From NCBI GenBank assembly GCA_037039685.1, contig JAWNGF010000006.1, positions 1 through 64,000 of the forward strand: a stretch of 64,000 bases of DNA, read 5' to 3'. This DNA comes from Ceratobasidium sp. AG-K (lineage: Eukaryota > Basidiomycota > Agaricomycetes > Cantharellales > Ceratobasidiaceae). The position numbers were made by a program, and so were the translations under genes. The notes beneath the pieces are model-generated. The model was not told the DNA's origin. It ran no database searches and saw nothing but the letters and a program-made list of their open reading frames with translations. Below, piece after piece: positions 23,891-34,337 of this stretch (its first letter is position 1; the number at the start of each line of letters is the position of its first letter).

Positions 23891-24551
23891 GGTGTAACTC
23901 CTTGGGGTCCTCTATCCCCTTAATTCATGGTACTGTGGTATTTTACCACGCAGGAACCAACCATAGATCTCGTAGCATAGTTTTTTCCCCAGACAACTTC
24001 ATTGCAATTGTTGGGTGAAATGCCAAGCGGAACAAGGTCTCTCAAGCCAAGGCACAGCTATGTGGAGACCGATGTCGTCGTTGTGGGGGTTCTGGGTCAG
24101 GGTTCGAGCACCTATATAGCCGTGTATTGTCCATAGCCAATCTACATCCCTAGGCGTGTCCACCGTTCAAACGCTTCAGCTTGACTCGGCATTCATGGCC
24201 CACAACTCATAATCGGCTTAAGTTCACGAGACGTGCCTAATTCACGGAGGTTGGATATGGTAGTCTAACTGGATGATGGTTGCGAGGGTTTCACCGGTGC
24301 ATCTCGCTACTATATACGTAATGAGCTTGACTCAGGTCTGCCTTATCCGCTCAAGCTACCGAATTTGATATGCATCGTGAAGATCAACGGTGACCGAGTA
24401 TTCGATGTATACGTTCTCGGAAGTTTCGGTGGTCGCGCGATCTACTCAAGCACAAGTCTCGTTCGTTCGCAAACATGGTGTTGACCTAGCCTGCGAGTCA
24501 GGAAAGACTCCACATAAACATCCATAACCTAATTTTGAGCCCAAAACGTAT

Positions 24552-24623
24552 TCCGATATGGTGTAGTGGCTAACATTATCGCCTCTCACGCGATAGCCCT
24601 GGGTTCGATTCCCAGTATCGGAG
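24552..24623 (+). tRNA. tRNA-Glu (anticodon CTC)
   Basis: The sequence folds as a tRNA: acceptor stem TCCGATA/TATCGGA, discriminator G, an anticodon stem ATCGC/GCGAT enclosing the loop CTCTCAC with anticodon CTC, and a T-arm stem CTGGG/CCCAG. The A box starts at TGGTGTAGTGGC and the B box GGTTCGATTCC is at 24602-24612. There is no intron. A run of T (24626-24630) 3' of the gene is a typical RNA polymerase III terminator. Confidence 0.95.
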
Positions 24624-24625
24624 CA

Positions 24626-24630
24626 TTTTT
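24626..24630 (+). terminator. RNA polymerase III T-run after tRNA-Glu
   Basis: TTTTT directly follows the tRNA-Glu 3' end. Confidence 0.75.
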
Positions 24631-24770
24631 GCTCCTGCTTGTGAGATGAATAGTACTGGTTTATTAACAGTGGCTCATCATGGGTTTGCAAAGAACCAGT
24701 GGAAAGCATATATTATACAACATTAGGCATGACTGTACATGATTGAGTCAAAAAGATACGCAAATCTATT

Positions 24771-27168
24771 TTATCCCTTGCGCACGCTCGCCATCTTCCA
24801 CAAAGATGAGCCCGACTCTCCTTCCAGGACAGATGGCTCGAGCTCTTCGCGCATAATACCGCGCTTCTCGAGTGCGTAGTCTCTGCACTCTTGAATACTT
24901 TGTTTCTGCCTCTCGTCCTAGCAAGAACATTAGTTTCTTCAGACATCCGAGGGAGACGAGGTTACTCACTTTGAAATCGAATACTTGCACACTGAGCTCT
25001 GGCCAATTGTATACGAGAAGGTTTCGAAGAGTGGGCAGGAGGTCTTTGGTAGGTGCATAAGTACCGCTTCCATTGTCGATCCATAATTCCCAAGCGACCG
25101 CATGGTCAGGGATATCGTCACTGAAGTTCGCCCAACCGCAAGCCGGACGGGGGTGGAACTCTGCGGGCACGTTGAATGGGGTAGTTCAACGCCGAGAAAC
25201 GCGGGCTTACCTCCGGCATATCGGACTTCCTCCGCGCAGCTGCTATGCAATGCATGTTTGCTCGCAAAGTCAACGAAAAACGCGGCTCCTGTCTCGCTAA
25301 ACCTAAAGGTATCCTCATCGATAATGTAGGTGTATACTGCGGGTTTGATCCTATGAACGTGTTCATGTGGCCCAACGGAGCCGGCTAAATTTGCTACAGC
25401 TCCATACCGGACACCCGAGGGCACTCGGCCACCTGTTGAAGTATTGGTTCGCATACCAGCATCGGGTGGGATGTTATCGGGTAGATGGGCATTAACACAT
25501 TCGGGGCCGTGTGTCTCGCCTTGTCCATGGTTACATATTGGGCAAGTAGCCGGACCACTGCCAGGTTGAGCGCCAACCAGCCTGGCGAGACCTTGTCTGT
25601 GCGATGGGTCGACTGGGGCTCGGAAAAGGGACCAGAATCCCTCTGCGTCGTGGAGGATGCCGGTTCTGTTGGCTGTCGTACGGGCATACAGTAGCCGATG
25701 ACCGGCAATAATCGGTGCTCGAACGGTAAGAGAAAGGGGGCCGCTAAAAATAGCTTGGGCGGCACGATAGTCCCGGTTCCAGTGTTGGCGCTGATCTTTG
25801 AAGAATAATGGGATGCCTCTAATGTGGATCTTCCAGGTCGAGTAACGTCGTACAGAGGTGGTTTTCGCTGTGAAGGCGCCAACAGTCGGTGATAGACTTG
25901 TGGTAACGTCAGAGGGATGGAATTTGAATCCGTCTGGCCACTTACTGAATGGCAAACCGACATGGACCATCGAACATGTAGGCGGGTGCATATGGAGGCT
26001 GGGCGGGCTGAGATATTACCTAATCATCAAATTGATTTTAGCAAAGTGCGCAGAGCTCGAAGAGAGACACCCAACACACCTCTATGAAAAATGTTCCATG
26101 ATTCTGCCTTAGTAGACCGGTAATGGGGATTCCTCTTACACCACCGACGTAAACATCGGTAATCTTGAACTTCCCGATATAGTCGTCCATGTACTGATTC
26201 TCGTCCTTGTCGTATACCTTGACTTTTATTATAGCAAGAGCGGGAACTGCAAGTAAATGTGAGTCGGAATCTTGGCTGGACGCCATATTATTTACCATTT
26301 CGAACCAACCATGTTTCGTTCCACTCCGGGTTCAAGGTGTTAGGTAAGGCTCGAGATCTGTGGGAATACCGATTAAGTTGACATGTAATAGCTCTTACAA
26401 TACACTCACGTGTATGATATTGAATCGTCAATCTCGACACGGAAATACGGATCACACCCCACACCCACCACATCCATCCTCGGCAAATTCTCAGCTCTGA
26501 TAAACTTGATGACTAGGTCGAGAGAGTCTGCGCCGGCAGTAGCCAATCCTACTGTCGTTTGCGAGTTTGATCGACGAAGCGAATGGGTTGTGAGAAAGCT
26601 GTCCATGGAGCCAGAAGACCGATTGCGTCGGTGACCATGGTCTATCGAGTTGCGGGTTGCGTTTAGTCTGGACGGTGCGACTTCGCCTAAAAAGTCGTGC
26701 TGCCGGGCTTGGATTCGTTTCTCTTCGATGTGGTCCTTGACGCGGTTCAGAAAGCGAGACATGGGGAGGGATGACGTTGAGCCAGGTGACCTTGGGCGTT
26801 TATTATAAACACCTTCGAACCCTGGTGGCGGTACAGACTGTTTCACAAGATTGTGTCACTATCGGTGGCCGAGCACCCGCTGCCACACCGCTTGTACGGA
26901 ATATCGAGTAAACTCACGAAACCCGCTGGTTCCGCACTGTACGCCCCCGTGAATGTCTTCGAATGGTTATCTTCTCTCGCACAGGCGACTGCGCGGAATT
27001 CGGCATCGGTCACTCTAGGCCATTCCCTCGAGCTGCTCGAGCATGCAGTCCAGGCTATGCCGACGGGGAACTTGAGCGAGCCCCATTGATTGTGGATATT
27101 TTGGATGAACATATGCCGGTAGAGGTGAGGCATGGCTTACCAAAACCAATACGACCCGGTGTGGGCAT
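24771..27168 (-). CDS. C2-domain protein of a conserved basidiomycete family, function unknown
   Basis: The chosen start is ATG 27166-27168 (MPTPGRIGF), with an intron (27055-27140) joining AWTACSSSSREWPRVTD. A second intron (GTGAGT..AACAG, about 26842-26921) joins SVPPPGFEGVYNKRPRSPGS and then MSRFLNRVKDHIEEKRI. A C2 domain follows: LDLVIKFIRAENLPRMD, GCDPYFRVEID, NTLNPEWNETW and IIKVKVYDKDENQYMDDYIG (about 26200-26520), with Asp residues that could bind Ca2+. The C-terminal half (HPSDVTTSLSP..., TYIIDEDTFRFSETGAAFFV, DFASKHALHSSCAEEVRYAG, EFHPRP, VAWELWIDNGSGTYAP) is a conserved block that I know from fungal C2 proteins without an assigned role. The last exon ends RRGIMREELE... with TAA at 24771-24773. 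C2 proteins usually bind membrane phospholipids. The first two exons are the least certain part. Confidence 0.68.
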
Positions 27169-27569
27169 ATTTCCCGTAATGTCGTGACAGTATGGGAATA
27201 CCAAATAGAAGTGACCCAAGCCTTACAGCAGGCGACAGAGTCAAAGCAGTGTGAATCCATGCTCGGCTTCGGTCAATCATGAGTCCTACGCTAAAACTAA
27301 ATTTAAAACTTGAGTCAAGCTTGGACCTGCTTTGTCAGCGACCTCACGGTCTGGTATTCCTGGCTTTCAAACTACCACAACCTCTGGACAAAACTAGTTA
27401 AAATTTGCATAGCATCGCCCGAAGCCGTCTGAGGGACAAACGAAATCCCCAGGAACCTCGGAAACCATCCCAGGTAGCAGCAGTGGCTAGCAATATTCGT
27501 TCGAGTCTAATAGCGATTCCAGCGCCCTCAGAAACAAGGCATTCCCTATTATTGCGATAAGCGCAGTGC
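27169..27569. other. Intergenic between the C2 gene and the retrotransposon cluster
   Basis: No supported gene. It is the last unique sequence before the nested LTR elements, and it should contain the outer flank of the Copia insertion. Confidence 0.4.
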
Positions 27570-27819
27570 CAAGCTGGATATCAATGTAACTCAGCTCGTG
27601 CTACTTGAGAGTAGAGAACTGCGCATATATATACCTGGATATCAATGTAACTACAGGTAATATAAGCAAATGAATATAAAAGATAAAATCTAAACTATAC
27701 CTCAGCTCGTGCTACTTGAGAGTAGAGAACTGAGGACAAAATTTTACCGAAGCGCGTGTCCATGTGGAACACAATCACGTGATACGCATATATACACGTA
27801 TAAGACTGAATATTCAACA
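27570..27819 (-). repeat. 3' LTR (partial outline) of Copia element C
   Basis: Reading the minus strand, pol of element C ends with TAA at 27859-27861, a short 3' UTR and purine-rich TGAGTGGGCG follow, and the LTR starts TGTTGAATATTC at 27819 (TG terminus). The left (3') edge is not fixed because the partner LTR lies outside the window; 27570 is a guess. The LTR contains an interleaved pair of direct repeats (see the repeat at 27574-27732). Confidence 0.5.
27574..27732. repeat. Interleaved direct repeats in the Copia LTR region
   Basis: CTGGATATCAATGTAACT occurs at 27574-27591 and 27635-27652; a 32-bp unit starting CTCAGCTCGTGCTACTTGAG occurs at 27590-27621 and 27701-27732. The order is A1-B1-A2-B2, with A1 and B1 touching and A2 and B2 separated by about 48 nt. 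Confidence 0.85.
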
Positions 27820-27875
27820 CGCCCACTCAGGATTATGCGAAAAATGAAATGAAAGGATTTAAAACATTCCCATCC

Positions 27876-28321
27876 TGTCACGACCTTTTCTTCCTGTGCC
27901 TTTATGTTGTCCTGTTTATCTCGTGTTTGGTCTTTTTCTGCTCGCCTTCGCGCATATAGTCGCGCTTCTGTAAGCCATGGTCGCGGGACATGCGTGCCTG
28001 GCATGTTTTCTCTTGATCTCGCTCTCCATGGACTTACCACGTTTCCTTTGTCTGTCCTACGCTTCTCTTGGACTCTTGCCTTTTCTCTTTTCTCTCTCCT
28101 TTGTCGCTTTCTATCTATTGTACATAGCCACACTAGATAGTATATATACCCGCGGCACAAGTCTTGTTTCCACAAGACTTGTTCTCTTGTTGTTTCCCCA
28201 TCACTCATTGCGTGACCTTCTCAGGCCTTAGTGCCGTACATTTGACTCTCAACGTCATCTCAATCTCCATCCTCACTGCCTGGGCCTTGTCCCCTTGTCA
28301 GTCTTGGCTAGGGTTGTGACA
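27876..28321 (+). repeat. 5' LTR of element B
   Basis: 446 bp starting TGTCACGACC and ending GGTTGTGACA, matching 42516-42961 nearly base for base. A TATATATA lies at about 28141-28148, followed within 60 nt by the likely transcription start. Confidence 0.92.
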
Positions 28322-29166
28322 CTAGAACAAGTCTTGTCGCCTTTGTTGCGGATACAGCCCTCGTTGCTGTCAGAGCCAGGTCTTTCATCACTGGGTCATA
28401 CTTGAGCATTGGACATCCTTCACCATTGTGCAGCTTACATCCCCATCTCCCCCCTGCACCATTTACACGTCGAGGCATATTGCAGCTCGCATCCATTAGC
28501 ATGTTGACAGCGTCCCCCATCCTCTGATATCACTGGGCTGTTGCCACCTAATCAGGAAGTGCCGCTTACATATTCTATTGGAACAAGGATCCTTGATACC
28601 CCTTGCCCTGAACCTACTGTCGACTAGGTTCCCACTAAACCATCCATCTCTACCCAGGGGACATCTTCTACAAACACTACTAGCCATTTTTGGTCGCAGC
28701 ACACCAGGAAGCGCATTTATTTTAGCTTATGACCAGTCGCAAACAGTCGGACTCATTTGAAGATTACATAGCAACAATAGATTCTCTCAGTCCATCCACA
28801 TCTAAGGGCAAAAGTCCTATTGCACCACCAGCCCCTGAAACTCCCTACACCCAAACACGTTTTTCAGAGCCTCCTCCATCAAAAAAGAAGAGCAAAGAAG
28901 GAGGATCTGAGGGAGATACCACCATCAGGTCCCAACCTGTCCCATATAAAACCTTTGATGCCGAATCAAGACCCCCTTCCCCTGCCATAGAACAATACAA
29001 GGGTGATGAATGGTGGGAATCAGGTGAAAGAGATGAAACAAAACAAATGCTGTACATCCTGAAAGAAATGGCCCTGCGACAAAGCCTCATGGCAGAACAA
29101 CTGGAGCACATAGAAAAATGGGTCCTACACAATAGGGATGATGGAAACATCTGTATCGAATGGCTG

Positions 29167-29667
29167 TGTCGCAACCTGCTAATGCCTATGGTTGACGACC
29201 GCTAATGGCCTTTGAGATGTGGGAACAATAGGTGATAAGTCTTCTAAGACTCTATCACTAAGGTGGACGAACGCTAGTCTTGTCAGTACAAGTCACTAGC
29301 TCCTAAGTCCAAGTGGCTGCGCTAAAGGCTAAGTAGCCAAGTGCCTCTGATCACACTGCAGGGAGAGTTGACGAGGCGAAGCAAGCTGGGGATGACCATG
29401 CTTGCAAGCCAGTATATATACCCAGAAAGCAAGTGAGTCATAGTACATACATGAGTCACTTGTCTGAGTCAAAGTCCGAGTCATAAAGGGGGCTGCGCGG
29501 GCCAGCCAATAGAAAACAGCATGAGTCATACGACTCATGGTGACACATCATCCATACACCTCACTAAACGAGGGAGAGGGCACATCTATACAGAAGGAGC
29601 GCATAAGGCGCCAGGACAAGCCACGAGACAGCAGAAGCAGAGAGAGAGGGCGGGACAGGTCACAACA
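29167..29667 (-). repeat. 3' LTR of element A
   Basis: 501 bp; contains four perfect TGAGTCA sites (29434, 29452, 29465, 29522) and TATATATA at about 29412. It is identical to 36565-37065 except one base close to the inner boundary (CACAACA versus CACGACA). Confidence 0.92.
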
Positions 29668-29707
29668 TTGCCCCCCCACATAGGGCCAGGTAGTGGAGCG
29701 CCTGGAC

Positions 29708-30811
29708 CTATCTGCGGGCGACCCATTCCTTCAATTCCAGCCAGCCAACACGTTCCGCCAGGTTTCGCATGTCCGTTTCGAGGACCTCGTTCATGCGGTC
29801 CCATTTTTCCTGGTACAGCTTGTCAAGCTCCTCCTGGTGCCCTTGTTGGAGGCGCTCAAGTTCTTGTCGTTCGCGGAGTGCCCACTGCTCCTGTCGGTGG
29901 TCGAGCCACTTGTTGAGCTGGTCGACTGACCAGGATCCGCACTGGACAAGGCAGTAGGCTTCCAGGACGTTGGCGTCGCAAGGCATGCGATCGGCCGGTG
30001 GATGGGGGTCGAGCTTGGCAATTGCCTGTCCGACATCGGTGAGGAGAGACTCAACGTTTTCCCGGGCCCTGTCCCAGGCTGCGTTCCACTCCTGCTCCAC
30101 TCGCTCTGCCTCTTCGTCAGTGACAGAGGGAGGGGGAGGGATATCGATCGTTTCCTCCTTGGTTTCTTCAGCTGTCCAGTCATCAATGTTGAAAGGGGGT
30201 TCGGGATAGGTGTTGTCAGCGACTGGTCGTTCCGGCTTCTTTTGCCACTCACAAGGGGCGGGCCAACCGCTGGTGAAATCGTAAGAGCAATCGCTCCACC
30301 AGATCCCGTCGTTGTCGACGTGCCCTCCATTGGCCAGGGCGATGCGGGAGTCAGTCTCGCGTTTGAACCATTTGTCGCCCTCCCACTTGTAGCCAGTGTC
30401 CCTGTTCCAGGCATCGGCGCTCTTGGTGACCACGTCGCAGACGGTGAGTCCGATGCAGCCGCGGCAGTGATAATACTTGCTGCGGCCAATGTCGGTTGGG
30501 TCGGAAGGCCGGGCGTTGGGGTGGCTAACCCAGAGGAGCGAGCCGAGTTGGGGGTGGATAAGGGACTTGCCTTCCTCGTCCCACTTGAGGTCGCCTCGCT
30601 TGGCGAGGGAGATGTAGCCGAGGTGAACCCCGGGCTCGAGATCGTTGGCCAGTTTCCTGGCCTCCTTGAGGGACCAGGGTGCTGTGGCCCTGCAGTTGAT
30701 GGCGAACTCGCCGGGTCCTCCGGCCATAATGGCCTGGCTGTAGGCGGCGTTGACCCTGTAAGAGGCAAGGCGGGCAGCAGCAGTGGTGTTGTTGGAGCGG
30801 ATGGGGGCCAT
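29708..30811 (-). CDS. Element A ORF3: extra globular protein overlapping pol in the -1 frame
   Basis: A 367-codon ORF starts with MAPIRSNNTTAAARL at 30811, about 50 codons after the chromodomain region of pol, in the -1 frame relative to pol. Conserved blocks with the ORF3 copies in E, F and G are GPGEFAIN-R-TAPWSLKEA, LGSLLWVSHP, KYYHCRGCIGLTV (possible Cys/His metal site), KSADAWNRDTGYKWEGDKWF, DRMPCDANVLEAY-LVQCGSWS and QLNKWLDHRQEQW. The last 70 residues are a predicted coiled coil ending LAERVGWLELKEWVARR. There is no signal peptide or transmembrane segment, so it is not an obvious envelope protein. The pol frame is open beneath it down to 29791. I do not recognise a domain. In this young element the ORF is intact. 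Confidence 0.8.
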   Translation of the reverse strand: MAPIRSNNTTAAARLASYRVNAAYSQAIMAGGPGEFAINCRATAPWSLKEARKLANDLEPGVHLGYISLAKRGDLKWDEEGKSLIHPQLGSLLWVSHPNARPSDPTDIGRSKYYHCRGCIGLTVCDVVTKSADAWNRDTGYKWEGDKWFKRETDSRIALANGGHVDNDGIWWSDCSYDFTSGWPAPCEWQKKPERPVADNTYPEPPFNIDDWTAEETKEETIDIPPPPSVTDEEAERVEQEWNAAWDRARENVESLLTDVGQAIAKLDPHPPADRMPCDANVLEAYCLVQCGSWSVDQLNKWLDHRQEQWALRERQELERLQQGHQEELDKLYQEKWDRMNEVLETDMRNLAERVGWLELKEWVARR

Positions 30812-33800
30812 TGTAAAAGTGAGAAAGAGTTTTTTGCAAGAGAGTTGGCTAAGAGCGGACTGGGAGTAATGGGCTGAGTAGCTGGGATGAGGACCTCAGC
30901 TGCCTTTCCTTTCGCCCTTTTGAATAGCTGTGGTTTGAAATTCGGTGGGAGAGGACCAGTGGGAAAGTCCCTCTGGAATTTTCTCATGACATGAGTCAGC
31001 TCGGCAAAGTTCTCCGCCGGTTCTTCTGTGTCTTCTAGAGGGCTATAGCCTTTCCATCTGATGCGGTATTTCAGCCCATCAGGGTCTTGATGCCAATCTA
31101 CAATCTTCTCTACTTCATATTCTTCTTCTCCTTTTTCAGTCAGGATCGGTGGAGGTCGGGGCTGATTTCGTTGGAAGTCTAGGTCTTCAGTATAGGGGGT
31201 CAACATGTTTCCATGGAAGACGTTGTGGATTCGCATGGATTTTGGAAGATCAAGTTGGTAGGCATGTGAAGAGATTTGTTTCTTCACAACAAAGGGGCCT
31301 GTTTTCTTGTCATCAAGCTTCTTGCTTGGGCGTTTTGTGGAAATGTTGGTAGTCAGGAGCCAGACGTTGTCCCCTTCCTTGTATTGTGCCTTTGGCGTTT
31401 CTTCCTTTGACTGATGGTATTCCATCAGAGCTTTTGTTTCCTCCCACACAGCCTCCATATCCTTTGTCCACTTGTCTCCTTCTGGAGAGTGAGTCACATA
31501 GTCCTCAATAGACCATTTGGGAGTCATGCCATAGATAACCTCAAAGGGGGATTTGTTTGTGACTCGGTTCTTGTGATTGTTGTGGCAAAATTCCGCAATA
31601 GGTAACCACTTTGCCCAGTCATCTTGTTTGTGATTTCCAAAGATGCGTATCCATCCTTCAAGCCACTGGTTTGTTCTTTCTACCAAGCCATCTGTTTCAG
31701 GGTGGAAGGCTGTGGAGAAAGTTCCTTGGATTCCTAGCCGTTTGTAGACAGCTTCTAGGAAGTGTGACTTGAAGGTGGTTCCTCTATCCGAAACAGTGGT
31801 CTTGGGGAAACCATGGAGGCGCCATACTTCCTTCACAAAGATATCGGCAAGTTCTTCTGAGTTTGTGGACTCCTTGCAGGGGATGAAGTGTGCCATTCTG
31901 GAAAAGCGGTCCATCACAACAAGGACGCTGTCAAACCCTTGTGATTTTGGTAGTTTCACAATAAAGTCATAAGCGATATTTTCCCAGGGTTTTCCCGGAA
32001 TGGGCAAGGGTTTGAGTGGTAGGTGTCCTTTGCTTCCCTTCCCCCTCTGGCACGCTTCGCAGCTTTCAACATACCTGTTGACTTGGGCTTTCATGCCTGG
32101 CCAGTAGTAGTTTCTAGAGATGAGTTCTAGAGTCCTGGCTTGCCCTTGGTGACCCGCAATGGGCGAGTCATGGTAGAGCTTGAGAAGCTTCAGTTTGATG
32201 TCCCTTTCGTCGGGAACAACAATTCTTCCTTGATACCAGAGGAGATCTTCACTCATTTCGTAGTCTTTGAACTGCTTTTTCACAGAAGGAGGTAGGTCTT
32301 CCTTCCCTTTGGTGCTTTTGATCAGGGTTCCCAGGCTCTCGTCTTCCTCGAGGGCTTCTTTGATTTCCGAAATAATATTGTCACTCATCAGGGCTGAGAA
32401 TCCTTTGAAATTTTCGGCAGAGATCATGACTTGTTCCGCGGTGGGGATGTCACTGTGATCGCTTCTTCTCGAGAGGATGTCTGGTTTTTCCGACATTTTG
32501 CCAGGTCTGTAGTGTATCTCGAAATTGTAGCTTGCCAGCATGAGGAGCCATCTGTTGTGTCTTCGATTGAAGGTGCTGGCTTTTTGCCAGTAGGTGAGGT
32601 TTTTGTGATCTGTGTAGATCACTATTGGTTCCTTTGTTCCTTCCAGGTGGATGCGCCAGTGTCGTAATGCTTCTATGATAGCAAGAAGCTCCTTGTCGTG
32701 TGTGTCGTAGTTCAGTTCTGCTTCTTTGAAGCTTTTTGAGAGAAACCCTACTGGGTGTAAGTATCCGTCCTTTTGCCGTTGGCTAAGGATAGCCCCCATT
32801 GCAACCCCTGAGGCGTCTGTCTCCAGGAAGTATTGTTTTGATTCGTCGGGATGTGCGAGTACAGGTTCTCTTGAGATCACATCTTTCAGGGAGTCAAAGG
32901 CTTCCTGGTGCTCGGAGTTCCATTCCCATTTCCTGTCCTTTCTTGTCAATTGGGTCAGGGGTTTGACTATTGTGGAGAAGGCCACCACAAATCTTCTATA
33001 GAAGTTGCAGAAACCAATGAACGCTTGTAGTTGTTTCACAGTTTTGGGAGTGGGCCATTCTTGGATGGTTTTGATCTTGTCCTTGTTCATGGAAATGCCG
33101 TTTTCGTCGACAACAAATCCAACCCAGTCGGCTCTTTTTCCATAGAAGGTACATTTCTTCAGATTTCCAAAGAGGTTGTTCTTCCTCAATCTTTGTAAGA
33201 CCTCCTTGATATCGATGGTGTGCTGATCTCTTCCCCGGGAAATAATAAGGATGTCATCGATGTAGATCACAATCTTCACTCCAATCATGTCCCTGAAGAT
33301 GTGGTCCATCATTCTTTGGAAAGTAGAAGGTGCGTTCTTGAGGCCAAAGGCCATCACGGTGTACTCGAAAAGTCCTTCTGAGGTGATGAATGCCGTTTTC
33401 CATTCGTCTCCTTCTCTGACCCTGACGTTCCAGAAGCCATTCTTCAGGTCAAGCGAAGTGATGAAAAGTTCTTCCTTCGAACTTTCTCCAAACTTTTTGA
33501 AAATCTCTAGGAGTTGTTCAAGAAGTGGAATTGGATATCGGTCTGGGATGGTTTCTTCGTTTGCTCCTCTGTAGTCAACAACAGGACGCAGGTCAGGGAT
33601 GGTCTGTCCTTCCTTCAGGGCCTTCTTGACGAAGAAAAGGCTTGCAGCAAGAGGAGATTTGCTGGGTCTGATACGTCCTGAGTGGAGTTCACTCTCGATG
33701 TATTCCTTCGTTGCTTCTCTTTCTCTTGGTGAGAGAGGGTAGGCCTTTCTTGGTTTTGGAAGTCGATTGTTGTCATAGAAATCGATTCTACAATCCCATT

Positions 33801-34320
33801 TTCTGTGTTCTGGGAGCTTGTCGTATTTTTCTTCGTCAAAGACATCCTTGAATTCTTCAAGTTCCTTTGGTAGTTCCTGGAGGAGTCCTGCCTTGGCGAT
33901 CAAGGGGTTCTCTGTTTTCCATTTGATAGCAAAGGGGGACCATGATATTTCAGGGTTGGTCTCCTTCAGCCATGGCATTCCCAAGATCATGGGTTGTGTG
34001 CCAGTATTCATGACATAGAATTTTTGGCAAAAGGTTCTTCCTTCTAGATCAAACTTCAGCTTGCACCTGAATTGGATCTGATCCTTTTGTGTTTTCCCAT
34101 CGATAGTTTCAATGCTTCTGGGGGTTTGTAATTTGGTCAAAGGGATGTTGTTTTCTTTGGCAAACCTCAGGTTGATGAAGTTTCTAGAAGAGCCGGAGTC
34201 AATGAGAGTTGAGATTTTTTCCGTGATTCCTTCTGCAGTTGTGTATACCATGGGTGTTTCATTTGTAGCCTTGCAATAGTATACATTTCTCAGAGGGGAT
34301 ATCGGGGCATCCTCACACAC
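29791..34320 (-). CDS. Element A pol polyprotein: PR-RT-RNase H-IN-chromodomain plus P/S/T tail
   Basis: One open frame of 1509 codons. Aspartic protease TLIDSGSSRNF (DSG at about 41-43); RT with SLDLKNGFW and the catalytic VIYIDDILII (YIDD at 353-356); RNase H YFLETDASG and THDKELLAI (about 480-590); integrase HHCC finger (about 706-750: HDSPIAGHQGHARTL-like, ESCEACQRGKG); DDE core with YDFIVKLPKSQGFDSVLVVMD, TTVSDRGTTF and HPETDGLVERTNQ (about 775-880); chromodomain EYEVEKIVDWHQDPDG...IRWKGYSPLEDTEEP at about 1063-1120. Beyond residue 1170 the frame is Pro/Ser/Thr-rich and overlaps ORF3. Pol sits in the -1 frame relative to gag, with the first residues MCEDAPISPL read from a GTG in the overlap; how it is expressed is not shown by the sequence. 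Confidence 0.93.
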   Translation of the reverse strand: MCEDAPISPLRNVYYCKATNETPMVYTTAEGITEKISTLIDSGSSRNFINLRFAKENNIPLTKLQTPRSIETIDGKTQKDQIQFRCKLKFDLEGRTFCQKFYVMNTGTQPMILGMPWLKETNPEISWSPFAIKWKTENPLIAKAGLLQELPKELEEFKDVFDEEKYDKLPEHRKWDCRIDFYDNNRLPKPRKAYPLSPREREATKEYIESELHSGRIRPSKSPLAASLFFVKKALKEGQTIPDLRPVVDYRGANEETIPDRYPIPLLEQLLEIFKKFGESSKEELFITSLDLKNGFWNVRVREGDEWKTAFITSEGLFEYTVMAFGLKNAPSTFQRMMDHIFRDMIGVKIVIYIDDILIISRGRDQHTIDIKEVLQRLRKNNLFGNLKKCTFYGKRADWVGFVVDENGISMNKDKIKTIQEWPTPKTVKQLQAFIGFCNFYRRFVVAFSTIVKPLTQLTRKDRKWEWNSEHQEAFDSLKDVISREPVLAHPDESKQYFLETDASGVAMGAILSQRQKDGYLHPVGFLSKSFKEAELNYDTHDKELLAIIEALRHWRIHLEGTKEPIVIYTDHKNLTYWQKASTFNRRHNRWLLMLASYNFEIHYRPGKMSEKPDILSRRSDHSDIPTAEQVMISAENFKGFSALMSDNIISEIKEALEEDESLGTLIKSTKGKEDLPPSVKKQFKDYEMSEDLLWYQGRIVVPDERDIKLKLLKLYHDSPIAGHQGQARTLELISRNYYWPGMKAQVNRYVESCEACQRGKGSKGHLPLKPLPIPGKPWENIAYDFIVKLPKSQGFDSVLVVMDRFSRMAHFIPCKESTNSEELADIFVKEVWRLHGFPKTTVSDRGTTFKSHFLEAVYKRLGIQGTFSTAFHPETDGLVERTNQWLEGWIRIFGNHKQDDWAKWLPIAEFCHNNHKNRVTNKSPFEVIYGMTPKWSIEDYVTHSPEGDKWTKDMEAVWEETKALMEYHQSKEETPKAQYKEGDNVWLLTTNISTKRPSKKLDDKKTGPFVVKKQISSHAYQLDLPKSMRIHNVFHGNMLTPYTEDLDFQRNQPRPPPILTEKGEEEYEVEKIVDWHQDPDGLKYRIRWKGYSPLEDTEEPAENFAELTHVMRKFQRDFPTGPLPPNFKPQLFKRAKGKAAEVLIPATQPITPSPLLANSLAKNSFSLLQWPPSAPTTPLLLPALPLTGSTPPTARPLWPEDPASSPSTAGPQHPGPSRRPGNWPTISSPGFTSATSPSPSEATSSGTRKASPLSTPNSARSSGLATPTPGLPTQPTLAAASIITAAAASDSPSATWSPRAPMPGTGTLATSGRATNGSNARLTPASPWPMEGTSTTTGSGGAIALTISPAVGPPLVSGKRSRNDQSLTTPIPNPLSTLMTGQLKKPRRKRSISLPLPLSLTKRQSEWSRSGTQPGTGPGKTLSLSSPMSDRQLPSSTPIHRPIACLATPTSWKPTALSSADPGQSTSSTSGSTTDRSSGHSANDKNLSASNKGTRRSLTSCTRKNGTA

Positions 34321-34337
34321 GGTGGAGGGATGCCCAT

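Larger units (their letters stand above)
21018..24551. other. Gene-poor region with decayed repeats upstream of tRNA-Glu
   Basis: About 3.5 kb without a supported protein gene. The open frames are short and have no recognised motif. It holds the 39-bp tandem duplication at 23226-23303, the second copy of the dispersed repeat at about 23620-23890 and a stretch (22690-22920) weakly matching 14945-15175. Confidence 0.5.

Noticed and set aside
26406..26846. Start of the C2 protein at 26846
   Set aside because: The codon is GTG, inside what is better explained as an intron end (..GAAACAG); upstream exons with canonical splice sites give a better start at 27168.
27744..28208. 154-codon minus-strand frame (and 42162-42680)
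   Set aside because: It covers the Copia LTR edge and the B LTR; not a gene.
29329..29538. 69-codon minus-strand frame repeated at 36727-36936
   Set aside because: It lies wholly within both LTRs of element A; the repetition reflects LTR identity, not gene conservation.
29708..30811. ORF3 as a retroviral envelope
   Set aside because: Position fits, but there is no signal peptide, furin-like site or transmembrane helix in any copy.
30002..30877. 291-codon plus-strand frame opposite element A ORF3
   Set aside because: Antisense shadow: the minus-strand ORF3 and pol explain the sequence, and the antisense product has no conserved structure. The same antisense frame appears opposite G ORF3 (62327-62890) only because the sense sequence is conserved.
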